Source: Caulobacterales bacterium RIFCSPHIGHO2_01_FULL_70_19
GTDB lineage: Bacteria > Pseudomonadota > Alphaproteobacteria > Caulobacterales > Caulobacteraceae
DNA: 38,521 nucleotides
Direction: 5' to 3'
Assembly: GCA_001794825.1 (NCBI GenBank)
Contig: MGLK01000017.1
Location: 88,366-126,886 of the forward strand
The notes beneath the pieces were generated by a model. It was given only the letters and a program-made list of their open reading frames with translations. It made no database searches and was not told the origin of the DNA. The number at the start of each line of letters is the position of its first letter. The first letter of the stretch is position 1. Both the position numbers and the translations under genes were made by a program. Of this stretch, positions 17,784-25,607 are shown piece by piece.

Positions 17784-18161
17784 ATGACCCACGAATCTCC
17801 GCACGACCATTCCGCCGACGCGGTTCACGAGGGACGTCCCGTCGAGGCGCAGTACGTCCGCCAGGGCCGCGGCGGCAAGCGCATCCTGATGGTTCTGCTG
17901 GGCGCCCTCGCCATGGTGGCGATCGCCTTCGCGGTGATCTGGTTCGCCTCCGCCGGCCGGCTCTCGCAGACCAACGCCAACGACGGCGACCAGGCCGTCG
18001 ACGCCGCGGCCTTCCAGGGCGCCGGCGGGCGCGAGATCCCGACTGCCGACGCTCCCACCACGGCGACCGGCGAGCCGACCGCCCCGCCCACCGGCGCAGC
18101 GCCCAACGTCAATGCGCCGACAGTCGCCGCCCAACCTTCGACGCCGGCCGAAGGTCAGTAG
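17784..18161 (+). CDS. Stress-controlled single-pass membrane protein, unknown function
   Basis: A 125-residue protein with three parts. The first is a short cytoplasmic N-terminus rich in His and Asp (THESPHDHSADAVHEGR) with a basic patch (YVRQGRGGKR). The second is one membrane helix at about 33-55 (ILMVLLGALAMVAIAFAVIWFA). The third is a periplasmic tail of 70 residues, low complexity, rich in Ala, Pro, Thr and Gly. I recognise no domain. The ATG at 17784 follows GGGAGG by six bases. An exact EcfG promoter lies 36 bases upstream, so it is predicted to belong to the general stress regulon. The frame is open further upstream through the small-RNA region, but that part is not coding. It converges on phyR. 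Confidence 0.85.
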   Translation: MTHESPHDHSADAVHEGRPVEAQYVRQGRGGKRILMVLLGALAMVAIAFAVIWFASAGRLSQTNANDGDQAVDAAAFQGAGGREIPTADAPTTATGEPTAPPTGAAPNVNAPTVAAQPSTPAEGQ

Positions 18162-18172
18162 GCCCATGTGAA

Positions 18173-18199
18173 ACGGCCCCGGTCGCAGACCGGGGCCGT
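18173..18199. terminator. Probable bidirectional terminator between converging genes
   Basis: A perfect 12-bp stem, ACGGCCCCGGTC (18173-18184) with GACCGGGGCCGT (18188-18199), around a GCA loop, between the stop codons of the membrane protein gene and phyR. On the minus strand TTT follows; on the plus strand there is no T-run. Confidence 0.65.
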
Positions 18200-18228
18200 C
18201 GTCGCAAGACTGACCGGAACGACCGGGA

Positions 18229-19023
18229 TCAGGCCGCTTCCCTCTGCCTCGAGGGATGGAAGAACAGCGCCTGGCTGATCGCCGCCTTCACCGTCTCGGG
18301 CTGGAAGGGCTTGGTGATCAGGAAGGTCGGTTCAGGACGCTCCCCGGTCAGCAGACGCTCGGGGAAGGCGGTGATGAAGATCACCGGCACGTCGATCCGC
18401 TTGAGGATGTCCTTGACGGCGTCGATGCCGGAGGAGCCGTCGGCCAGCTGGATGTCGGCAAGCACCAGGCCCGGCCGGTGGCGGGCCACGGCGTCGACCG
18501 CCTCGTCGTGGGTGGTGGCCGTGCCGGTGACGCGGTGCCCCAGTTCCTTCACCAGGCTTTCGATGTCGGCCGAGATGATCGCCTCGTCCTCGATGATGAG
18601 CACGTCGGTGGCCAGCTCGGCGTCGATGTCCGACTGGGCCTCGCCGATCAGACGCTCCACGTCCTGGGCGTCGGCGTCGAGAATCTGGGCCGCTTCCGAC
18701 GGCGTGAAGCCTTCGAGGGCGGTCAGCAGGAAGGCCTGACGCGAGCGGGGAGCGATCCGCATCAGGCGGTTCGACGCGTCGTCGCGGCTGTCGAGGCCGC
18801 TCTGGTCCTCGAGCCGCGCGCCGGTCGAGGCCCAGATGGCGTGGAACACATGATAGAGGGCGACCCGGGGTGTCATTTCAGGGGGGAGCTGGCGTTCCCC
18901 GGCGGCGAGAGCTTCGAGGGCGACCCGGACGTAGTTGTCCCCCGTGGTCTGGTCGCCGGTAAGCGCCCGCGCGTAACGACGGACATAGGGAAGGTGTGGC
19001 GCAAGGCGTGCCAGCAGGCTCAT
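18229..19023 (-). CDS. phyR: General stress response regulator PhyR
   Basis: Anti-anti-sigma switch of the alphaproteobacterial general stress response. The 264-residue protein has an N-terminal sigma-like domain (about 1-130, with ALTGDQTTGDNYVRVALEAL and the region 4 helix-turn-helix LEGFTPSEAAQILDADAQDVE) and a C-terminal receiver. In the receiver Asp190 (LVLADIQLADG) is the phosphorylation site, Thr218 the switch residue and Lys238 the conserved lysine. PVIFITAFPERLLTGE is the FATGUY-type signature. When phosphorylated it binds NepR and frees EcfG. It is transcribed away from nepR-ecfG from its own EcfG-type promoter at 19105-19081, which implies positive feedback. Start ATG 19023. Complete. 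Confidence 0.98.
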   Translation of the reverse strand: MSLLARLAPHLPYVRRYARALTGDQTTGDNYVRVALEALAAGERQLPPEMTPRVALYHVFHAIWASTGARLEDQSGLDSRDDASNRLMRIAPRSRQAFLLTALEGFTPSEAAQILDADAQDVERLIGEAQSDIDAELATDVLIIEDEAIISADIESLVKELGHRVTGTATTHDEAVDAVARHRPGLVLADIQLADGSSGIDAVKDILKRIDVPVIFITAFPERLLTGERPEPTFLITKPFQPETVKAAISQALFFHPSRQREAA

Positions 19024-19080
19024 ACGAAAGTCCCCGACAGGATTTCAGTCTCCAGAAGCGAGACCGCAGCAGTCCCCGTC

Positions 19081-19105
19081 AACGTATCAAATCGGCCACG
19101 GTTCC
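19081..19105 (-). promoter_or_regulatory. EcfG-type stress promoter of phyR
   Basis: On the minus strand GGAAC (19105-19101), 16-base spacer, CGTT (19084-19081). RNA would start about 50 bases before the phyR ATG. Confidence 0.88.
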
Positions 19106-19146
19106 CGTCCTCGCCGCCAGCTTGAGCATATTTTGGATCACAGGCA

Positions 19147-19171
19147 GGAACCGCAGGGAGGGGCTGGCGTT
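19147..19171 (+). promoter_or_regulatory. EcfG-type stress promoter of nepR-ecfG
   Basis: GGAAC (19147-19151), 16-base spacer, CGTT (19168-19171). It predicts RNA start near 19179, about 35 bases before the nepR ATG. This excludes the longer open frame starting at 19133 and gives EcfG autoregulation. Confidence 0.9.
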
Positions 19172-19213
19172 TCCGGCTCAACCAATAGCGTCAGGGTGGC
19201 GACCGTTTTCTCG

Positions 19214-19408
19214 ATGACAGACAATTCCAACCCCCCGGGCAAGCCGCCCAAGGGCGCCGGCCTGGAGGAGGCGCGCCTTCGCCAGCAGGCGATCGGCGTC
19301 AAGCTGCGGCATATGTTCGACGAGGTCGTGAATGAGCCCGTGCCGGACGAGTTCCTCGAGATCCTCCGGCGCGCCGACAAGCGTTCGGCCGACGAAGGTG
19401 GCGCATGA
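19214..19408 (+). CDS. nepR: Anti-sigma factor NepR
   Basis: Small anti-sigma protein of 64 residues that holds EcfG inactive until phosphorylated PhyR takes it away. The conserved core is VKLRHMFDEVVNEPVPDEFLEILRRAD (two short helices around the VPDEF turn), exactly the NepR signature. A disordered N-terminus (NSNPPGKPPKG) and a short tail follow family habit. The frame is open back to 19133, but the promoter lies inside that stretch, so ATG 19214 is the start; no good Shine-Dalgarno sequence is visible before it. The stop overlaps the ecfG start (ATGA), which ties sigma and anti-sigma synthesis together. Confidence 0.96.
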   Translation: MTDNSNPPGKPPKGAGLEEARLRQQAIGVKLRHMFDEVVNEPVPDEFLEILRRADKRSADEGGA

Positions 19409-20013
19409 GCGGTGCGTCCAACCCGCCGCCCAAGCCGCCCTCCGCCGACGACGACGCCTTCAAGCGGGAGCTCGTGGCGCTGATTCCGCACCTGCGGGCC
19501 TTCGCGCGCACCCTCACCGGAGATCCGACGGCGGCGGACGACCTGGCCCAGGACGCCATGATGAAGGCGTGGGACGCCCGCGCCAGCTATCAGATGGGCA
19601 CCAACATGAAGGCGTGGACCTTCATGATCCTGCGCAACCAGTTCTATTCGGAGAAGCGCCGCTCGTGGCGCCAGTCCCAGCTGGACCAGGAAGCGGCCGA
19701 GCGGACGCTGGTGGCGGTGGACGACCCTGAGTCCCCCGTGGCGCTGGACGAATTGCGCCTGGCGCTCGCCACGCTGCCGGAGGAGCAGCGGGAGGCGCTG
19801 ATCCTCGTGGGAGCCGGCGGCTTCGCCTACGAGGAGGCGGCCGAAATCTGCCAGTGTGCGGTAGGTACGGTGAAGAGCCGGGTGTCCCGGGCGCGCAAGG
19901 CGCTGCAGGCGACGCTCGAGAAGGGCGGATACGCCCGCGACGGCCGCGCCGCCGGCGACGCGATGCGCTCCATTCTCGCAGACGCCGACCGCCTGAGCAG
20001 CGTTCGGGACTGA
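19405..20013 (+). CDS. ecfG: General stress ECF sigma factor EcfG (SigT)
   Basis: Extracytoplasmic-function sigma factor of 202 residues. Region 2 spans about 25-90 (LIPHLRAFARTLTGDPTAADDLAQDAMMKAW, then MKAWTFMILRNQFYSEKRR). Region 4 spans about 120-175 (LATLPEEQREALILVGAGGFAYEEAAEI, then CAVGTVKSRVSRARKAL). These are typical of the EcfG/SigT group. A proline-rich N-terminal stretch resembles that of NepR. It is expected to read GGAAC-N16-CGTT promoters, of which five are found close by. The ATG overlaps the nepR stop. The downstream histidine kinase starts five bases after its stop, so nepR, ecfG and the kinase form one operon. Confidence 0.97.
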   Translation: MSGASNPPPKPPSADDDAFKRELVALIPHLRAFARTLTGDPTAADDLAQDAMMKAWDARASYQMGTNMKAWTFMILRNQFYSEKRRSWRQSQLDQEAAERTLVAVDDPESPVALDELRLALATLPEEQREALILVGAGGFAYEEAAEICQCAVGTVKSRVSRARKALQATLEKGGYARDGRAAGDAMRSILADADRLSSVRD

Positions 20014-20017
20014 GGCG

Positions 20018-21787
20018 GTGGTCCGCCTCGGGCGCGCGCTCGGTCGGGGGTTGGCCCGACCGGGCATTCACGGCATCCGGTTCCGCCTTGGAGTCGCGAT
20101 GGCCGGGGCGCTGCTGCCCATCCTGGTCCTCGGAGCCGTGCAGGCGCAGTCCCAGTTCCGCGAACAGGACATCGAGCGGCGAACCGACCTGCAGCTGGCG
20201 GCCGAGCGCACCGCCGCCCGCGCCAAGTCCCGGCTGGACAGCGCCGGCGTCCTGCTCCAGGCGCTCCGCCCCGAGGCGCTGGAGGTGTTCTGTCAGCCGC
20301 GTCTCACCGCCCTCGTCCAGCGGCTCGACAGTCTGGAGGGGCTGGCGCGGGTGACCGCGACAGGTGAGGCGGTCTGCGCCTCCGAGAGCCTGGCCCGCAC
20401 GCCGCCGGCCTGGCTGGTCCAGAGCCGCTCCGGACCATGGTTCCAGCGCCTGCGGGCCGGCGAGAGCACCGTGCTGGCCCGCGCGCCGGCCGCCGCGGGC
20501 CAGCCGCCGGGCCTGATCGTCGCCCTGCGGCTCGAGCGGCCGCTCGGGGCCTTCGACGGCGCCATGGTGGCGCTCGTCCCGCTGTCCGCCCTGCAGCCCG
20601 ACGTCGCGGATCCCGCCCTCCCCGAGGCCTCCGAGGCCGCCCTGACCGACGCCGCCGGCGCCCTGCTCATCGCCACGGACCGCGAAGCCTTCGCCTTCGA
20701 GGGGGACGAGCGCCTGTCCGGATGGGTGGAGCGCGCCCGCGACACCGGCTCTGCCGTGTTCGAGGCAGAGACAGCCGAAGGTCGCCGGGTCTTTGCGGGC
20801 GCCGCCCTTGCCGGGCGGGATGTGTACGCCCTGCTGTCCGCGCCCTCTCCGGGCCTGCTGTCCTGGGCGCGGCTGAATCCCGTGGGTTTGCTGCTCCTGC
20901 CGCTGGGCGCGTGGCTGGCCGCCTTCGCCATGGTCATGCTGGTCAGCGAGCGGATCATCGTTCGCTGGCTGGACTATCTGGAGCGGGTCGCCGCCATCTA
21001 CGCGCGCGGCCGCTTCACCGTCCGCCCCATCCAGGCGGTCAACGCCCCGGCCGAGATACGGGTGCTGGCCCGGACGCTCGACGATCTGGCGGAGACCATC
21101 ACCACCCGCGACGCCGCCCTGCTGGCGTCGCTGGCGGAGAAGGACGCGCTGATGCGCGAGATCCACCACCGGGTGAAGAACAACCTGCAGATCATCTCCT
21201 CCCTGCTGTCGATGCAGCAGAGGACGCTCAAGGACGCGCCGGCCCGCGCGGCGGTCGGCGACACCCGGCAACGGATCGCGGCCCTCGCCCTCATCTACCG
21301 CACCCTCTACCAGAGCGACGACCTGCGTTACGCTGATGCGCGGGTGTTCCTGACCGAACTGGTCGGCCAGCTGATCGCCAATGAAAGCGGCCGGGGGCAT
21401 CTGGTCACCTCCTCGGTGGAGGCGGACTCCCTCGTCGTCGATCCGGATAAGCTGGCGCCGCTGGCGCTGTGGCTGGTGGAGGCGGTCACCAACGCCCAGA
21501 AGCACGCCTTCACCACGCACGGCGGCGACCTCAAGGTGCGTTTCCGGGTCGATGGCGAGACCAGCGTGCTGGAGGTCGAGGACAACGGCCCCGGCGTCGA
21601 CGACTCCGTCCGGGCCGGCGTCGGGCGGACCCTCATGGGAGCGTTCGCCAAGCAGTTGCGCGGCGAGGTCGAGATGCTGCCCGCGCCGGGCGGCGGGACC
21701 ATCGCCCGGATGACCTTCGCCACGCCCGAGGCGGTCGTTCCGATGGATCCGGCCGATCTTGGAACCGGCGCGGGGCCGTCACGTTGA
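20018..21787 (+). CDS. phyK: HisKA_2/HWE sensor histidine kinase, probable PhyK
   Basis: Membrane sensor kinase of 589 residues. TM1 lies at about 24-42 (LGVAMAGALLPILVLGAV). A periplasmic sensor region spans about 45-285. TM2 lies at about 288-310, followed by a HAMP-like linker (about 310-365). The phosphoacceptor region is EIHHRVKNNLQIISSLLSMQ (His383/384), and the ATPase domain carries VEAVTNAQKHAF and EVEDNGPGVDD. This is the kinase class that phosphorylates PhyR, and its place after ecfG matches the Caulobacter phyK locus. GTG 20018 is taken as start because it keeps basic residues before TM1. ATG 20099 has a better GGAG site and is an alternative. The gene's last codons contain an EcfG promoter for the next gene. 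Confidence 0.92.
   Translation: MVRLGRALGRGLARPGIHGIRFRLGVAMAGALLPILVLGAVQAQSQFREQDIERRTDLQLAAERTAARAKSRLDSAGVLLQALRPEALEVFCQPRLTALVQRLDSLEGLARVTATGEAVCASESLARTPPAWLVQSRSGPWFQRLRAGESTVLARAPAAAGQPPGLIVALRLERPLGAFDGAMVALVPLSALQPDVADPALPEASEAALTDAAGALLIATDREAFAFEGDERLSGWVERARDTGSAVFEAETAEGRRVFAGAALAGRDVYALLSAPSPGLLSWARLNPVGLLLLPLGAWLAAFAMVMLVSERIIVRWLDYLERVAAIYARGRFTVRPIQAVNAPAEIRVLARTLDDLAETITTRDAALLASLAEKDALMREIHHRVKNNLQIISSLLSMQQRTLKDAPARAAVGDTRQRIAALALIYRTLYQSDDLRYADARVFLTELVGQLIANESGRGHLVTSSVEADSLVVDPDKLAPLALWLVEAVTNAQKHAFTTHGGDLKVRFRVDGETSVLEVEDNGPGVDDSVRAGVGRTLMGAFAKQLRGEVEMLPAPGGGTIARMTFATPEAVVPMDPADLGTGAGPSR
21761..21785 (+). promoter_or_regulatory. EcfG-type stress promoter of the entericidin-like gene
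   Basis: GGAAC (21761-21765), 16-base spacer, CGTT (21782-21785), lying in the last codons of the histidine kinase gene. RNA start near 21793, about 35 bases before the ATG at 21828. Confidence 0.87.
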
Positions 21788-21827
21788 TATTCCAGACGCC
21801 CTCCCCGGCCCCTCTGGAGTTTCGAAC

Positions 21828-21965
21828 ATGCGCAAGGTCTTCGTTCTGATCGCCGCCGCGGCCGCCCTGACCACCGCGGCCTGCAACACCATCTCGGGCG
21901 TCGGCCGCGACGCCTCGGCCGCGGGCGACGCGGTCACCGACGCCGCAGAAGACGCCAAGGACTGA
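21828..21965 (+). CDS. Entericidin-like small lipoprotein
   Basis: A 45-residue lipoprotein. The signal peptide MRKVFVLIAAAAALTTAAC has its lipid-modified cysteine at 19. The mature part, NTISGVGRDASAAGDAVTDAAEDAKD, is the repeat-like Asn/Gly/Asp/Ala pattern of entericidin A/B proteins. Entericidins are envelope lipoproteins made under stress or in stationary phase. GGAG eight bases upstream sets the start. An exact EcfG promoter overlaps the end of the kinase gene, so it should be induced with the general stress response even without read-through. A strong hairpin ends the unit. Confidence 0.92.
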   Translation: MRKVFVLIAAAAALTTAACNTISGVGRDASAAGDAVTDAAEDAKD

Positions 21966-22013
21966 CGGTTCCCGGTCCGCGGTTTTCCCCCGACCCGCGG
22001 CCCGGTTGAGAAG

Positions 22014-22047
22014 AAGGCCCGCCGGCCTCCCCCCGCCGGCGGGCCTT
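22014..22047. terminator. Terminator hairpin after the stress island
   Basis: A perfect 13-bp stem, AAGGCCCGCCGGC (22014-22026) with GCCGGCGGGCCTT (22035-22047), around an 8-base C-rich loop. Only short T-runs flank it. It closes the nepR-to-entericidin unit before the transporter gene. Confidence 0.72.
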
Positions 22048-22129
22048 CGCCTGTCCGGGTCCCGTCGCCTCTTGCGCGCCGGCGCGCGCCCTCTAGCATC
22101 CCCCCGGCACCGACGCGGGGAGGCGATCG

Positions 22130-23797
22130 ATGGCGACAGGAGATGCGGCGGCCGGGCGTGAGCCGGGACTGCGTACGGTGGTGACGGCCTCGGCCGCGGG
22201 CACCGCCTTCGAGTGGTACGACTTCTTCGTCTTCGGCTCACTGGCGACCGTGATCGCGCGGCACTTCTTCGCCGATGCGGGCGAGACCGTCGCCTACATC
22301 ATGGCCCTGCTGACCTTCGGCCTCGGCTTCGTGGTGCGGCCGCTCGGCGCCCTGGTGTTCGGCTGGTTCGGGGACCGCACGGGACGCAAGACCACCTTCC
22401 TCGTCACCATCACCCTGATGGGGCTGGCGACCGTCGCCATCGGCCTGCTGCCCGACTACGGCCAGATCGGCGTCGCCGCGCCGATCCTGCTGCTGGTCAT
22501 GCGCATGCTGCAGGGCTTCGCCCTGGGCGGCGAATACGGCGGCGCCGCCATCTATGTGGCCGAACATGCGCCCCAGGGGCGGCGCGGCTACATGACCGGC
22601 TGGATCCAGACCACCGCCGCCTTCGGCCTGATCGGGGCGCTGACGGTGATCCTCGCGACGCGCGCCGCCGTCGGGGCCGAGGCCTTCGACGCCTGGGGCT
22701 GGCGCATCCCCTTCCTGCTCTCGGCCCTGCTGCTGGCCATCTCCCTGTGGATCCGGCTGCGGCTCAACGAGAGCCCCGCCTACCGTCGCATGGAGGCCGA
22801 GGCCTCGGACGCCGACCACCGCGCGCCCTACCGCGAGGCCTTCCTGACATGGAGGAACGGCCGCTTCGTTCTGCTGGCCCTGTTCGGCATCATGATCGCC
22901 CAGGGCGCGGTCTGGTACTGCGGCTATTTCTACACCCGCTTCTTCATGGAACGGGTGCTCAAGGTCGACACCAACACGGTCGACCAGCTGGTGCTGGCGC
23001 TCACCGTGGCCTCGGCCGGGCTCTACGTCTTCTTCGGCTGGCTGTCGGACCGGATCGGGCGCAAGCCGGTGATGCTGTTCGGCATGATCCTGGCCCTGGT
23101 CGCCTTCTTCCCCGGCTTCCATGCGCTGACCCGCGCGGCCAACCCGGCCCTGGCCGAGGCCCAGGCGGCGGCGCCGGTGACGGTGCTTGCCGACCCGGCC
23201 ACCTGCGCCCTGCAGTTCGATCCGATCGGCAAGGCGACCTTCTCGAGCAGCTGCGACATCGCCAAGAGCGTGCTGTCCAACGCCGGGGTCTCCTACGCCA
23301 ACGTCGCCGCCCCGGCTGGATCGGTCGCCGTGGTGCGGATCGGCGCGACCGAGGTCGCCTCGGTGGACGGCAGGACGCTCGACCCGGCGGCGCTGGCCGC
23401 GGCCCGGGCCGACGTGGATGGCCGGATCAAGGCCGCCCTGGCCGCCGCGCGCTACCCGCAGGGAGCCGACCCGGCGCGCATCAACCTGCCCCTGGTCTTC
23501 GCCATCCTGATGGTCTTCATGGTCGCCGCCACGGCCCTCTACGGACCGCAGGCCGCCGCCCTCGTCGAGCTGTTCCCGACCCGGGTGCGCTACACGGCGA
23601 TGAGCCTGCCCTACAACATCGGCACCGGCTGGGTCGGCGGCCTGCTGCCGGCGGCCAGCTTCGCCCTCGTGGCGTGGTCGGGGAACATCTACTTCGGCCT
23701 GTGGTATTCGGTCTTCTTCACGGTGATCGCCGTCGTCGTCAGCCTGATCTGGCTGCCCGAGACCCGCCACCGCGACCTGAACACGATCGCCACCTGA
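22130..23797 (+). CDS. MFS transporter, metabolite:proton symporter (MHS) type
   Basis: Twelve-helix transporter of 555 residues from the metabolite:H+ symporter group (ProP, KgtP, ShiA relatives). It has FEWYDFFVFGSLA in TM1, the MFS motif GWFGDRTGRKTTF after TM2, MRMLQGFALGGEYGGAA in TM4, and GWLSDRIGRKPVM before TM9. About 118 residues (333-450) are inserted between TM9 and TM10, on the predicted periplasmic side. They contain two cysteines (359 and 375) that could form a disulfide. Ordinary members have a short loop there. It is followed 34 bases later by a semialdehyde dehydrogenase, so the pair may import and oxidise an organic acid or aldehyde precursor. Substrate is unknown. Confidence 0.93.
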   Translation: MATGDAAAGREPGLRTVVTASAAGTAFEWYDFFVFGSLATVIARHFFADAGETVAYIMALLTFGLGFVVRPLGALVFGWFGDRTGRKTTFLVTITLMGLATVAIGLLPDYGQIGVAAPILLLVMRMLQGFALGGEYGGAAIYVAEHAPQGRRGYMTGWIQTTAAFGLIGALTVILATRAAVGAEAFDAWGWRIPFLLSALLLAISLWIRLRLNESPAYRRMEAEASDADHRAPYREAFLTWRNGRFVLLALFGIMIAQGAVWYCGYFYTRFFMERVLKVDTNTVDQLVLALTVASAGLYVFFGWLSDRIGRKPVMLFGMILALVAFFPGFHALTRAANPALAEAQAAAPVTVLADPATCALQFDPIGKATFSSSCDIAKSVLSNAGVSYANVAAPAGSVAVVRIGATEVASVDGRTLDPAALAAARADVDGRIKAALAAARYPQGADPARINLPLVFAILMVFMVAATALYGPQAAALVELFPTRVRYTAMSLPYNIGTGWVGGLLPAASFALVAWSGNIYFGLWYSVFFTVIAVVVSLIWLPETRHRDLNTIAT

Positions 23798-23831
23798 GAC
23801 GTTTCCGTTCCTCCCCGAACCGGACGAAGCC

Positions 23832-25280
23832 ATGACCCAAGCCCGAGACGCCGGCCTGAAGCTGCTGCGCGAGCACGCCCTGATCGCGGGCGAGCCGGTG
23901 ACGGCGATGAAGCGCATCCCCGTCGACGACCCGGCCACGGACGAGGTCATCGGCCACGTCCCCGATCTCGGCGCGGCGGAGACGGAGCGGGCGGTCCAGG
24001 CCGCCCACGAGGCCTTCCCCGCCTGGTCCCGCTCCGATCCGCACCGGCGCGCGGCCTTCCTGCGCGACTGGGCCCGGCTGATCGACGAGAACGCCGAGGG
24101 CCTCGGGGCCCTGATGGCGCTCGAGAACGGCAAGCCGTTCGAGGAGGCCAAGGGCGAGGTCGCCTACGCCAACAGCTTCATCAAATGGTTCGCCGGCGAG
24201 GCCGAGCGCCTGATCGGCGAGACCCAGGACAGCCCGCTGGGCCACGTCATCCTGACCTTCCGCGAGGCGGTGGGGCCGTGCGCCTTCATCACCCCGTGGA
24301 ATTTCCCGGCGGCCATGCTGACCCGCAAGCTGGGCCCGGCCTTCGCCGCCGGCTGCACCGCCGTGGTGAAGCCCGCCAGCCAGACGCCGTTCACGGCCAT
24401 CGCTCTGGCCGAGCTGGCGTACGCCGCCGGCCTGCCGAGGGGCGTGCTCAGCGTCGTCACCGGCGACGCCGCGACCATCGGCGGCGCGCTGACCGCCTCG
24501 CCCCTGATCCGCAAGCTCAGCTTCACCGGCTCGACCCCGGTCGGCCGCCTGCTGGCCGAACAATGCGCCCCGACACTCAAGCGGGTGTCGATGGAGCTGG
24601 GCGGGGCCGCGCCCCTGATCGTCTTCGCCGACGCCGACCTCGACCTCGCCGTGGCCGAGACCATCCGGGGCAAGTTCCGCAACTCGGGCCAGACCTGCGT
24701 CTGCCCCAACCGCGTCTATGTCGAACGCTCCGTGGTCGACGACTACGCCCGAAAGCTGGCCGAGGCCGTGTCGAAAATCCCCGTCGGCGGCGCCTTCGAG
24801 CCGGGGGTCAAGGTCGGGCCGCTGATCGAGGACAAGGCGGTCCGCAAGGTCCAGGATCATCTCGCCCTGACCAAGGCTTCGGGGGGCGAGATCCTCACCG
24901 GCGGCGAACCGCATGCGCTCGGCGGCCGCTTCTTCCAGCCGACCGTGACCTTCGGCGGCGACGACGCCCTGTTCCGGCGCGAGGAGACCTTCGGTCCGCT
25001 GATCCCGGTCTTCCCCTTTGACACGGAGGAAGAGGTTCTGACCCTGGCCAACGACAGCGAGTTCGGCCTCGCCTCCTACGTCTTCACCCGCGACCTCGAC
25101 CGGGCGATGCGCATGGGCCGGGGCATCCAGGCCGGCATGTGCGGAATCAACACCGGCATCATCTCCACCGCCGTCGCCCCCTTCGGCGGGGTCAAGCAGT
25201 CCGGCTACGGCCGCGAGGGCTCGATCCATGGCATCGACGAGTACGTCGACGTCAAACAGGTGACGCTGGCGCTGCGGTAG
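23832..25280 (+). CDS. gabD: NAD(P)-dependent succinate-semialdehyde dehydrogenase family protein
   Basis: Aldehyde dehydrogenase of 482 residues, closest in pattern to GabD, which oxidises succinate semialdehyde to succinate. The general base is Glu255 (MELGGAAPLIVF) and the nucleophile is Cys289 (NSGQTCVCPNR). FITPWNFPAAMLTRK contacts the cofactor, and the C-terminus has FGGVKQSGYGREGSIHGIDEY. The Rossmann segment KLSFTGSTPVGRLL is intact. ATG 23832 gives a normal length. It likely forms an operon with the MHS transporter upstream. No GABA aminotransferase is present, so succinate semialdehyde as substrate is by family resemblance only; glutarate or related semialdehydes remain possible. 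Confidence 0.92.
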   Translation: MTQARDAGLKLLREHALIAGEPVTAMKRIPVDDPATDEVIGHVPDLGAAETERAVQAAHEAFPAWSRSDPHRRAAFLRDWARLIDENAEGLGALMALENGKPFEEAKGEVAYANSFIKWFAGEAERLIGETQDSPLGHVILTFREAVGPCAFITPWNFPAAMLTRKLGPAFAAGCTAVVKPASQTPFTAIALAELAYAAGLPRGVLSVVTGDAATIGGALTASPLIRKLSFTGSTPVGRLLAEQCAPTLKRVSMELGGAAPLIVFADADLDLAVAETIRGKFRNSGQTCVCPNRVYVERSVVDDYARKLAEAVSKIPVGGAFEPGVKVGPLIEDKAVRKVQDHLALTKASGGEILTGGEPHALGGRFFQPTVTFGGDDALFRREETFGPLIPVFPFDTEEEVLTLANDSEFGLASYVFTRDLDRAMRMGRGIQAGMCGINTGIISTAVAPFGGVKQSGYGREGSIHGIDEYVDVKQVTLALR

Positions 25281-25283
25281 GGA

Positions 25284-25607
25284 TCAACCTTCCAGATCGC
25301 TCTTCAACCGGTCCAGCACCTCGACCGCCCGGGCGGCGTGCGGCCCGATCCAGCGGTCGTGCACCTGTTTGATCGGCAGGGGATTGAGGTGGTTCCACCG
25401 CTCCCGTCCCTTGCGCTGGACGATGATCAGGTCGGCCGCTTCCAGCACCTTCAGATGCTGCATCACCGTGCACCGGTCCAGCGGCCGGAAGCGTTCGCAC
25501 AGGGCGCCTGTGGTCTGGGGCGCGTCCTTCAACGCATCCAGCAGCGCCCGCCGCACGCCTGCCGACAAGGCCTTGAAAACCCGGTCCTGATTCGCCTCGC
25601 TTGACAT
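25284..25607 (-). CDS. ArsR-family transcriptional repressor
   Basis: Winged-helix regulator of 107 residues, of the ArsR subgroup found beside SRPBCC genes. The DNA-binding core is DRVFKALSAGVRRALLDALKD, then QTTGALCERF and CTVMQHLKVLEAADLIIVQRKGRERWNHLNP. No metal-binding cysteine pair of the classical ArsR type is present. The frame is open upstream to 25685, but ATG 25607 is the start: it gives MSSEANQDRVFKAL, and the A+T-rich operator begins at that very base, so the transcript probably has a very short or no leader. It diverges from an AHSA1/SRPBCC gene and probably represses both. It ends four bases from gabD on the opposite strand. Confidence 0.92.
   Translation of the reverse strand: MSSEANQDRVFKALSAGVRRALLDALKDAPQTTGALCERFRPLDRCTVMQHLKVLEAADLIIVQRKGRERWNHLNPLPIKQVHDRWIGPHAARAVEVLDRLKSDLEG

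Noticed and set aside
22238..24151. Long antisense frame across the MFS and gabD genes
   Set aside because: Composition is dominated by Arg, Gly, Asp and Gln, with no recognisable segment; both sense genes are complete.
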